In this document: positions 23,519-29,422 of the stretch, one piece after another
Layout: the number at the start of each line of letters is the position of its first letter
How positions within the stretch are numbered: position 1 is the stretch's first letter
Source: Nitrospinota bacterium
GTDB lineage: Bacteria > Nitrospinota > Nitrospinia > JACRGO01
NCBI GenBank assembly: GCA_016212295.1
Contig: JACRGO010000141.1
Location: forward strand, 1-29,422
DNA length: 29,422 bases
Reading direction: 5' to 3'
The notes under the pieces: generated by a model
Told to the model about the DNA's origin: nothing
The model's database searches: none
Seen by the model: only the letters and a program-made list of their open reading frames with translations
Position numbers and translations under genes: made by a program

Positions 23519-24744
23519 TTTTGCCTCCGCGCATTGTCCCATATCAACCTTGGGTCGAAGCTGCGGGCGGCGAACATGGTAATCACCACCATCGCTCCGA
23601 AAAACGTCGCGCCAATGCCTGGCCGTATAGTCGACAGGGAGCCAAGGTTGACCAACGCAGCCAGTATGGCCACCACGTAAATATCCACCATGGACCATGC
23701 CCCCACTGCTTCCGTGACGCGGTAAAGAAGGGTCCTGTCCCTGGCCCGCCAGGCCGATTTTTTCTGAATCGAGACCAGGAGAAAGGACAGGGCTATCAGC
23801 TTAAGGACCGGGACAACGATGCTGGCGAAAAAAATTATCATGGCAAGGACCCACATCCCGCCTTCAATAAGATGGACCACGCCGCTTAGAATAGTGTTTG
23901 GATCGCCCCTTCCGAATTTAATTATGGTCATTACAGGGTAAACGTTGGCCGGCACAAAAAGCAGGGCCGCGCTTGCGATAAGAGCCCAGGTCCGAGTGAG
24001 GCTGTTTGCCTTGCGTCCATGCAGCGGGGTTTCGCACCTGGGGCAGCGTCCATGGCCTGGTTCATCAATTTGTTTTTTGGGAACCAGCATGGAGCAGGTG
24101 TGGCAGCCGATCAGGCCCCGCTCCACGGCAGTGGCGCCAGGGACGTTATCTTCAGACGCAAGGCCCATGCGAGGCCATATAGCGGAGGCGTCCATATTGG
24201 CGTTCGCCGCTGAAAACGCAGCCAGAAGCCCCGCGAAGGAAAACAGGGAAACGCCGGGGATGATTTCGGCAAGGTCCATCAGTTTTACGAAGGAGATCAG
24301 GACCCCGAGCATGAAGACCCCGATCAGGCTCCACGGAGCAATGGCCTGAGCCACGCGATAAACCCTCGCCATTCTCGCTGGACGGCGTCCAAGGCGCAAG
24401 GGAAAAAGTATATAAAGCATGCAGGCGATGCTGAGCAGGGGAAAGAGAAAGCTTGTCAGAAACACCAGGAGGCCCAATTCGCCCATGCCCATGCGATAAA
24501 GCGCAAGCGACCCTGAAAGCAAAATGTTCTCCTCAATGCGTCCGCTCAGCTTAAGCGAGAGGAAGGGAAAGGCATTGGCCATGATGAAGAGCATCAAAGC
24601 GGCCAGGTTCAACGCCAGGGCCCTTTCAACGCTGTTAGGAATGTTTTGATATAAAACCGCTCCGCATCGGACGCACAGGGCTTTTCCGCCGGACGGAACA
24701 GGCTGAACGCGGTGCAGAAAATCACATTCATGGCAGGCTATCAA
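23515..24744 (-). CDS. pqiA: PqiA-like inner-membrane protein
   Basis: 409 residues with two PqiA halves. Each begins with a zinc-ribbon-like pair of Cys motifs (CHECDF with CVRCGAVL; CHTCSML with CPRCETPL) and continues with four membrane helices, including LALNLAALMLFIMANAFPFL and the matching LIASAALLFVPANVYPVMTI. PqiA is the inner-membrane partner of the PqiB MCE needle. Start is TTG at 24744 with GGAG five bases upstream; no in-frame ATG fits. First gene of the operon, after 466 bases of repeat-containing spacer, so the promoter is probably there. In E. coli pqi is stress-inducible; nothing visible here shows that. Confidence 0.92.
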   Translation of the reverse strand: MIACHECDFLHRVQPVPSGGKALCVRCGAVLYQNIPNSVERALALNLAALMLFIMANAFPFLSLKLSGRIEENILLSGSLALYRMGMGELGLLVFLTSFLFPLLSIACMLYILFPLRLGRRPARMARVYRVAQAIAPWSLIGVFMLGVLISFVKLMDLAEIIPGVSLFSFAGLLAAFSAANANMDASAIWPRMGLASEDNVPGATAVERGLIGCHTCSMLVPKKQIDEPGHGRCPRCETPLHGRKANSLTRTWALIASAALLFVPANVYPVMTIIKFGRGDPNTILSGVVHLIEGGMWVLAMIIFFASIVVPVLKLIALSFLLVSIQKKSAWRARDRTLLYRVTEAVGAWSMVDIYVVAILAALVNLGSLSTIRPGIGATFFGAMVVITMFAARSFDPRLIWDNARRQK

Positions 24745-25210
24745 TCCTTCTCCAGGGTAAAAGTGTGGTGGACTTTAAAAAAATTAACATCGAACATCCA
24801 ACACTGAACATCGAACGTCGAAAAAGGAAGAAAGGCTTTAAGTAAGGGCATGGAGCGCCGTGCCCAAACATTCTAAAAACTTCAAATAAATTTTCCTTAC
24901 TTCGATGTTCAATGTTCGATGTTCAAGTTTTTCCCTCTTCGATATTTAGTATCTCGTTGATTCATAAGCGAAAAAAAATCGTCCAATTTATGTGAAATAC
25001 AGCTTTATTCTAAGAGAAGTTTCCTGGATAATCAATGCGTTTTTAAATAAGGCATCCTTTAAATTCCATCAATTTCTTTTTCCTGACTTCCTGGCTTCCT
25101 TATAAATTGACACCAAAAATCCAGAAAGCCAGTAGAAAAAAAGAACCGCTTTTCAGGCGAATAAAAGTGGAAGATAGAATTAACATGAAATTTTTATTAA
25201 AATAAGTACA
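24745..25210. other. Gene-free divergent spacer
   Basis: 466 bases between pqiA and the PilZ gene, transcribed in opposite directions, so it must hold both promoters. The left part holds the GAACATCGAA inverted repeat (24783-24928). The right part (24950-25210) is AT-rich with no gene or clear promoter I can support. Confidence 0.65.
24783..24928. repeat. GAACATCGAA-type inverted repeat
   Basis: Left arm at 24783-24822 (TTAACATCGAACATCC, ACACTGAACATCGAACGTCG) and right arm at 24899-24928 (ACTTCGATGTTCAATGTTCG, ATGTTCAAGTTT) are complementary over most of 30 bases. Each arm is itself a tandem of GAACATC words. Similar to 4206-4260. Confidence 0.75.
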
Positions 25211-25645
25211 ATGATTGAGTGCAAAAGAAATTTTCCCAGGATTCCAGCCAGCTTCCCGGTAAAGTACGAGGTAGTGAAATGGAATGAATCTCCGCACCAT
25301 CCGCATAACCCCATGTCGGCGGAATGCCATGACTTGAGCGTTCGCGGAATGCGCTTCAGCCATTCCCTGGAACTCACTGACAGGATTTTAAGAAAACTGC
25401 GCGAGGGGTCCATGAAGCTTAACCTTGAATTCACCCTTCCAAACGATGGAGCCCCCATCAACCTGCACGGCAGGATGATTTACTGCGGAGAAGACGACGA
25501 AAAGGAAGAAGACAAGGAAGGGGATGGCGACCCGGAAGAGGACGTTGACAACAAGTGCATGGGAATTCTTTTTATTGACATAGACCCATCCGACTATCAG
25601 CGGATAGACCAATTCATCCAATCCGGAACTTCCGGCAAAAGATAA
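25211..25645 (+). CDS. PilZ-domain protein with acidic insert
   Basis: 144 residues. It starts with the basic CKRNFPRIPASFPVKYE (PilZ RxxxR-like element near residues 6-10) and has DLSVRGMRFS (the D/NxSxxG motif, residues 41-46), followed by beta strands KLNLEFTLPN and INLHGRMIYC. These are the two c-di-GMP contacts of PilZ domains, so it probably senses c-di-GMP; the first motif is slightly off the RxxxR spacing. An unusual acidic run (residues 94-113, about 16 of 20 Asp/Glu) sits between the last strands. No other domain, so it would act by binding a partner, for example in motility or surface behaviour. ATG 25211 has no clear Shine-Dalgarno. Confidence 0.78.
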   Translation: MIECKRNFPRIPASFPVKYEVVKWNESPHHPHNPMSAECHDLSVRGMRFSHSLELTDRILRKLREGSMKLNLEFTLPNDGAPINLHGRMIYCGEDDEKEEDKEGDGDPEEDVDNKCMGILFIDIDPSDYQRIDQFIQSGTSGKR

Positions 25646-25814
25646 CACCTGAATTTTTACCATGAAAATACAAAAAATTCTCACACGAAGACACAAAGGC
25701 ACTAAGAAATAAGAAGACAGAGGATATGAAAATCAGTTTTTATTTTTTCGCCATGGATTTTTGTAATTTTTATCAACGTGGGGGCGGCAAATTCTATATG
25801 TCAGGTAACTGATA

Positions 25815-26963
25815 ATGCAAAGGGAACAATTTGAAATTTTTGAAGCGGAGAAACTGGCCCCCTATGCCATGAAGAGCCGGGACTCAGCCGGCAGGAAGCA
25901 CCATGAAAAAGAGCACCCCTTTCGAACCGCCTTCCAGAGGGACCGGGACAGGATCGTCCATTCCTCGGCCTTCAGGCGCCTTGAGTACAAGACCCAGGTT
26001 TTTATCTACCACGAGGGCGATTACTACCGCACCAGACTCACCCACACCATAGAAGTGGCCCAAATAGCCAGGACCATCGCCAGAGCCCTTGACTTGAACG
26101 AGGACCTGGCGGAGGCCGTGGCCCTGGCCCATGACCTTGGACATCCACCATTCGGACACTCCGGCGAAAAGGCCCTGAACGAGATGATGGAGGGACACGG
26201 CGGATTCGAGCACAACCGCCAGAGCCTTCACATTGTAGAGGAACTGGAAAGCAAGTACCCCGATTTTCCGGGCCTGAATTTGTCCGAGGAAGTCAGGGAG
26301 GGCCTGGAAAAACATTCCACGGATTACGACCATCCTGAATTGCCGGAAGAAAAAAAGAAGGTCTCTCCAACGCTTGAGTCGCAGGTGGTGGACTATTCCG
26401 ACGGCATCGCCTACAACAGCCATGACCTGGATGACGGCATAACTTCTGACATGATCAACATTGAACAACTGAAGAAAATAACCCTGTGGAGGGAAAACAT
26501 AAAAAACATCGATCTCTCGGGCAAGAAGCTGGATTTCAAAATGAAGAAATACCAGATCATCCGGACCATAATCAATCAACAAGTCACTGACCTGATCGGC
26601 CAGACAAGGAAAAACCTTCTGGAAGGCGGGATCGACTCCATTGAAAAGGTCCGCTCCCACCCTTCTCCCCTCATCTCCTTTTCCCCCTCCATGCAGGAAA
26701 AAAACCAGGAACTTAAGGAGTTTTTAAAGAAAAACCTGTACAGGCATTACAGGGTGAACCGGATGGAAAACAAGGCGAAAAGGATAATCAAGAAACTCTT
26801 TTCCACATACGTCAGCCAGATCGAGCTCCTGCCCATGTTTCCCGATAATTTGCGCGAAGGGACGCCAAAGGAGAGGCTTGTCTGCGATTATATAGCCGGG
26901 ATGACCGACCGCTTTGCCCTGTCTGAAATGAAAAAGCTGTTCGATCCGAATGAGAAGGTATAG
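25815..26963 (+). CDS. Deoxyguanosinetriphosphate triphosphohydrolase-like protein (HD domain)
   Basis: 382 residues. HD-superfamily metal enzyme that removes triphosphate from dNTPs, keeping dNTP pools balanced. Motifs: HPFRTAFQRDRDRIVHSSAF, FRRLEYKTQVF, the metal ligands in RLTHTIEVAQ (His77), ALAHDLGHPPFGHSGE (His106-Asp107) and QVVDYSDGIAYNSHDLDDG (late Asp). Length and motifs match the shorter bacterial dGTPase-like group rather than E. coli Dgt (about 505). Start ATG 25815; the ribosome site is weak (CAGGTAACTGATA). It converges with the next gene across 37 bases. Confidence 0.93.
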   Translation: MQREQFEIFEAEKLAPYAMKSRDSAGRKHHEKEHPFRTAFQRDRDRIVHSSAFRRLEYKTQVFIYHEGDYYRTRLTHTIEVAQIARTIARALDLNEDLAEAVALAHDLGHPPFGHSGEKALNEMMEGHGGFEHNRQSLHIVEELESKYPDFPGLNLSEEVREGLEKHSTDYDHPELPEEKKKVSPTLESQVVDYSDGIAYNSHDLDDGITSDMINIEQLKKITLWRENIKNIDLSGKKLDFKMKKYQIIRTIINQQVTDLIGQTRKNLLEGGIDSIEKVRSHPSPLISFSPSMQEKNQELKEFLKKNLYRHYRVNRMENKAKRIIKKLFSTYVSQIELLPMFPDNLREGTPKERLVCDYIAGMTDRFALSEMKKLFDPNEKV

Positions 26964-27000
26964 GCACTTACTCGTCTATTATATTATTATCTCGCGCATT

Positions 27001-27927
27001 TCAAATATTTTTGGATAGGACTTTAATCAGGCTGTCTGCCATTTTTTCCGCTTCATCCTCTTCCGGTTCGTGTCCTGTTTCATTGAACACGTGGTCAAGC
27101 ATGCATTCCCTGAGCTTTTCCTTGAGGTGGACTTCGGATTCAGGCCAGGTAAGCGCTTCAATCAATTTTTTGATTATCAGATTGTTTTCCAGAATTAATT
27201 CAGCTATTTTTTTAAGCCTTTCCACCCTGGCTGCTTCCTGGAAACCTGCCTCCCAGGTCTTGCAAACCTCTTCCCAGTCAACGGAATTGCCATTCCTCGT
27301 ATATGAAGGCATGGCCTCGAAAACTATTTTCCAATCCCTGCAAATGCCTTCCCAATCCCTGCCGTCCCCTTTTTCCGGATCAGGGTACAAATCCACTATC
27401 TCATTACTCAGGGTTTTGCTTTTTTCCAGATATTCCGCCGGGACCATGAAATTTATTGCCTGCTTGATGACCGGAATAATCTTGCGTGGAATTCTTTCCG
27501 GGGAAACATCCTGACTGCCGCCGATAGTGATGAATTTTTCAAACGGGTTTAAAAGAAACCTGGTGAAATGGTCATATCGCTTTGTCTGGGCCTCCTTGGC
27601 AATGAGTTCCTTTTTCGTTGTTTCAGTTTTCTCCGACAAAGTCCTGGCGACGAATTTACCGCAATCATGGTTTCCCTCCAAGGCGATTTTTTTCAGGGCC
27701 GGCAATGCTTTTTTCAGGGAGGCGGCAATTTTCTCGGTGTATAAACCGTCAGTAACCAGTTGGCTTTGAATGGCCTTGATGGCCCTCTGCACGGTCTGTG
27801 TGCAGAAAGTGGAAGGGAGGACATTATCTTCTCCGGTTCCGGCAAGGAGGGAGGAAATGTCCTTTTTTTGTATGTCTCCCAGAGGCTTTTTTACCGCTTC
27901 CTCTGGTTTTTTCTTGTTTTCAGCCAT
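27001..27927 (-). CDS. Hypothetical helical protein with DWExxC repeat
   Basis: I do not recognise this 308-residue protein. It appears soluble: no signal peptide or membrane helix. The N-terminus is lysine-rich (MAENKKKPEEAVKK), most of the rest is predicted helical, and the C-terminus is acidic (ETGHEPEEDEAEKMADSL). Two copies of a motif sit 26 residues apart, DWEGICRDWKIVFEA (191-205) and DWEEVCKTWEAGFQEA (217-232), i.e. DWExxCxxWxxxFxxA. Start ATG 27927 without strong Shine-Dalgarno. Neighbours are a convergent dGTPase and, upstream in the same direction, a small XRE regulator. Codon use looks like its neighbours, so it is probably a real gene. Confidence 0.65.
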   Translation of the reverse strand: MAENKKKPEEAVKKPLGDIQKKDISSLLAGTGEDNVLPSTFCTQTVQRAIKAIQSQLVTDGLYTEKIAASLKKALPALKKIALEGNHDCGKFVARTLSEKTETTKKELIAKEAQTKRYDHFTRFLLNPFEKFITIGGSQDVSPERIPRKIIPVIKQAINFMVPAEYLEKSKTLSNEIVDLYPDPEKGDGRDWEGICRDWKIVFEAMPSYTRNGNSVDWEEVCKTWEAGFQEAARVERLKKIAELILENNLIIKKLIEALTWPESEVHLKEKLRECMLDHVFNETGHEPEEDEAEKMADSLIKVLSKNI

Positions 27928-28091
27928 TATTTCAGGCAGGATGGTGATTATTGCTTTTTACTTTATTACGGAACATTTCCTCTTTAAGGTAAGTCTTTTT
28001 GGAGTGTTGCGCCTGAAAAAATGGTTTAAACAGGCATAAATGCCTTGGTTTCCAATTTTTATCGGGGGGGTGGGCAAAAAAAGGAGAAAAG

Positions 28092-28295
28092 TCAGTCCTT
28101 CATGAAAATTTTATTTTTGTCCTCTAGTTTAAATCCCAGCGCCTCGATTATCTTTCGTTGAGTATCCATGCGGCAGGGGGCATCTGTTTTTTCTATGCGA
28201 TCCAATGTTTGCACGGATATACCGGCTTTTCTGGCCAGTTCAGCCTTGCTCATCATAAGTGACTCGCGGTATTTTTTAACACTGTTTTTAGCCAT
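28092..28295 (-). CDS. Small XRE-family helix-turn-helix regulator
   Basis: 67 residues, a single HTH_3/XRE domain: KYRESLMMSKAELARKAG, ISVQTLDRIEKT (recognition helix region) and RKIIEALGFKLED. Start ATG 28295 with AGGAG eight bases upstream (CAGGAGATCAATAAA); the open frame reaches 28355, but that is promoter sequence. A strong sigma-70-type promoter (28327-28355) and two 12-bp palindromes lie directly upstream, so it likely represses itself and perhaps the divergent ParB-like gene. No toxin partner is adjacent, although small XRE proteins of this type are often antitoxins. Confidence 0.85.
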   Translation of the reverse strand: MAKNSVKKYRESLMMSKAELARKAGISVQTLDRIEKTDAPCRMDTQRKIIEALGFKLEDKNKIFMKD

Positions 28296-28318
28296 TTTAT
28301 TGATCTCCTGAAAAATTG

Positions 28319-28330
28319 TTATAGCTATAA
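28319..28330. promoter_or_regulatory. Perfect 12-bp palindrome over the -10 region
   Basis: TTATAGCTATAA is a perfect palindrome overlapping the proposed -10 box (28327-28332) of the XRE gene. A dimeric regulator bound here would block the promoter; which regulator is inference. Confidence 0.5.
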
Positions 28331-28355
28331 TATAATATGAAAAATCGCTTGTCAA
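28327..28355 (-). promoter_or_regulatory. Promoter of the XRE gene
   Basis: On the minus strand TTGACA (28350-28355), a 17-base spacer and TATTAT (28327-28332) form a near-consensus sigma-70 promoter, 32 bases before the ATG at 28295. This is the clearest promoter in the window. Confidence 0.8.
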
Positions 28356-28365
28356 TACCTTTTTG

Positions 28366-28377
28366 TATAATATTATA
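28366..28377. promoter_or_regulatory. Second 12-bp palindrome upstream of the -35 box
   Basis: TATAATATTATA is a perfect palindrome 10 bases upstream of the -35 box. With TTATAGCTATAA it could make a paired operator, though AT-only palindromes are common in AT-rich spacers. Confidence 0.35.
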
Positions 28378-28538
28378 TGAATATTACTATTAAATTTTTA
28401 GGAAATTAGATTAACTACCACTTTTTTAATGTAGATTTACCAGCTAGTTCCTATAATATTACCATAGTATTGGGATTTCAGGTTTTTGCTTTAAAAACAA
28501 TGGGTTCAAATTGCAAATCTCAATTGCCAAATAAGCGT

Positions 28539-29288
28539 ATGCTCCAGGCTTTTGTTGAAAAAAAATTCAGGGAAACAGCCTTGAAGGATATCGATTCAGG
28601 AAACCAGGATACTATGTTTTCCTTTCCCCTGAATTACACGGAGCTTTCAGCCTCCCTTAAGGAATTCGGACTCTTTCATCCAGTTTGCCTCGCCAGGGGG
28701 GCCGATAGTTCAGGTACCCTTGTTCTAATTTGCGGCCACAGGCGGCTCCGCGCCTGGGGCGGGCTCGGACATGAAACAATCCCGGCCTTCATCCTTGATG
28801 CTTACCCAATGGATGCCTGCGAGGCGTTGCTTTTCAATGTGGCGGAAAATTCCACGCACAGGAGCTTTAACGATGTGGAGATATCCAATGTCCTCGCCAA
28901 ACTGGGCAGGGGAAACTTCCCGTCAGAGAGAATAATGGAAGAGGCCATGCCATTACTCGGACTGGACAGGAACAAAAAAGCGCTTGATGATTACCTGGCG
29001 CTTCAATCATTGGTCCCTCAATTCATGGAATACCTGGTTGAAATCGGCGCTCCGCCGAGGGTAGGGGCAAGAATTGCCAAGTGGGGAGAGGAAGATCAAT
29101 GCGAGCTATATTCCGTGGCGGCCTCCTTCCGGCCTGGAGGGAACAAGTTAAAGGAAATCCTGGATATGGTTGAGGAAATCAGCTTGCGGGAAGGGACTTC
29201 GCCTGGAATGGTTCTGAAAGCCGAAGAGGTGGCTTCCGTTTGCCGTTCCAAGGATATGGCCCCATCAGACAAGGCCAGAAGGATGTAA
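28539..29288 (+). CDS. ParB-like partition/nucleoid-occlusion family protein
   Basis: 249 residues from ATG 28539. The N-terminal ParB domain shows LKDIDSG, the segment ELSASLKEFGLFHPV, ICGHRRLRAWGGLGHETIPA (the GERRxRA box as GHRRLRA) and ENSTHRSFNDVEI (the ENxxR motif), which in ParB proteins bind CTP and close the clamp. A KorB-like HTH region follows (LLGLDRNKKALDDYLALQSL, APPRVGARIAKWGEEDQ). No typical C-terminal dimer domain is obvious. The frame stays open to a TTG at 28470 and an ATG at 28500, but 28505-28535 matches intergenic repeat words, so I chose 28539; no good Shine-Dalgarno supports any of the three. No parA neighbour is seen, so it may be a regulator rather than a partition protein. 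Confidence 0.78.
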   Translation: MLQAFVEKKFRETALKDIDSGNQDTMFSFPLNYTELSASLKEFGLFHPVCLARGADSSGTLVLICGHRRLRAWGGLGHETIPAFILDAYPMDACEALLFNVAENSTHRSFNDVEISNVLAKLGRGNFPSERIMEEAMPLLGLDRNKKALDDYLALQSLVPQFMEYLVEIGAPPRVGARIAKWGEEDQCELYSVAASFRPGGNKLKEILDMVEEISLREGTSPGMVLKAEEVASVCRSKDMAPSDKARRM

Positions 29289-29336
29289 CAGTTTAGCCCT
29301 TTCTGTGTCTTTTTTGTTCTAATACCGTCCATTATC

Positions 29337-29365
29337 TTGACAAATGGGTGGTTTTTTTATATTTT
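29337..29365 (+). promoter_or_regulatory. Likely promoter of the gene at the right edge
   Basis: TTGACA (29337-29342), a 17-base spacer and TATTTT (29360-29365), about 46 bases upstream of an ATG with a strong ribosome site. The -10 box is only a partial match. Confidence 0.5.
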
Positions 29366-29370
29366 ATATC

Positions 29371-29388
29371 AAGAGTAAAAATACTCTT
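29371..29388. promoter_or_regulatory. Inverted repeat in the leader of the right-edge gene
   Basis: AAGAGTA (29371-29377) and TACTCTT (29382-29388) are perfect 7-bp arms around AAAA, placed at the expected transcription start. It could be an operator or a short leader hairpin. Confidence 0.5.
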
Positions 29389-29410
29389 ATAAAAGATGGA
29401 GGAGGGCAAA

Positions 29411-29422
29411 ATGGCTAGGTTA
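29411..29422 (+). CDS. Start of a gene cut by the window edge
   Basis: Only four codons (MARL) are visible. The start is supported by GGAGGAGGG at 29398-29406, four bases before the ATG, and by the promoter-like boxes upstream. The product cannot be judged. Confidence 0.55.

Noticed and set aside
25884-26660. Minus-strand open frame (258 codons) opposite the dGTPase-like gene
   Set aside because: No family features; the plus-strand HD motifs are unambiguous.
28500-28535. GGGTTCAAATTGC near the ParB-like start looked like a tRNA T-arm
   Set aside because: No acceptor stem, anticodon arm or D-arm can be drawn around it; it matches the intergenic AATTGCAAAT repeat words instead.

Overview
The window reads as a piece of chromosome from a diderm (Gram-negative-type) bacterium. 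It encodes a TolC-family outer-membrane factor, a complete pqiABC set with an outer-membrane lipoprotein, a LolA-like periplasmic protein and an RND/MMPL exporter. Menaquinone appears to be made by the futalosine route (mqnA and mqnC side by side). The mix of a PreP-like M16 protease, GT-C glycosyltransferases, futalosine genes and intergenic spaces packed with short dispersed repeats resembles uncultured Desulfobacterota, Nitrospinota or related candidate phyla. I cannot fix the phylum from the sequence alone. I saw no rRNA, tRNA, CRISPR array or full insertion sequence.

Layout. 1-4182, minus strand: two GT-C membrane glycosyltransferases (ArnT/PMT-like and TMTC-like with TPRs), the first coupled by an ATGA overlap to a Maf nucleotide pyrophosphatase. 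4355-6289: a soluble sensor histidine kinase with a degenerate receiver domain, divergent from a YdbL/DUF1318-like lipoprotein. 6439-7448: a Fic AMP-transferase whose winged-helix tail is split off by an overlapping stop/start. 7640-10594: a large PreP-like metalloprotease. 10595-11965: a repeat-rich accessory patch with a MITE-like element, a HEPN remnant and an MNT nucleotidyltransferase. Most of this patch lies between two copies of a 20-bp repeat, the second of which is the start of cysK. 11974-16649, plus strand: cysK, a tolC-like gene, mqnA, mqnC. 16860-24744, minus strand: an envelope transport block of pqiA-pqiB-pqiC, a LolA-like protein and an MMPL exporter with a C-terminal cyclic-nucleotide-binding domain. 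25211-29422: a PilZ protein, a dGTPase-like HD phosphohydrolase, an unrecognised helical protein, a small XRE regulator with a clear promoter and palindromes, a ParB-like protein, and the first codons of another gene.

The most distinctive feature is the repeat content. Nearly every intergenic space holds a member of one of several repeat families, often as inverted pairs. The 450 bp between the MMPL and LolA-like genes contains three such elements, one outer pair enclosing the other two. Repeat sequence has also entered coding ends: the C-termini of Maf and MMPL, the signal-peptide region of the LolA-like gene and probably the region just before the ParB-like start. The best candidates for something undescribed are the MNT/HEPN patch bounded by the cysK-start repeat, the nested repeats, the MMPL-cNMP exporter in its lipid-transport setting, and the XRE/ParB-like/helical-protein group at the right end.
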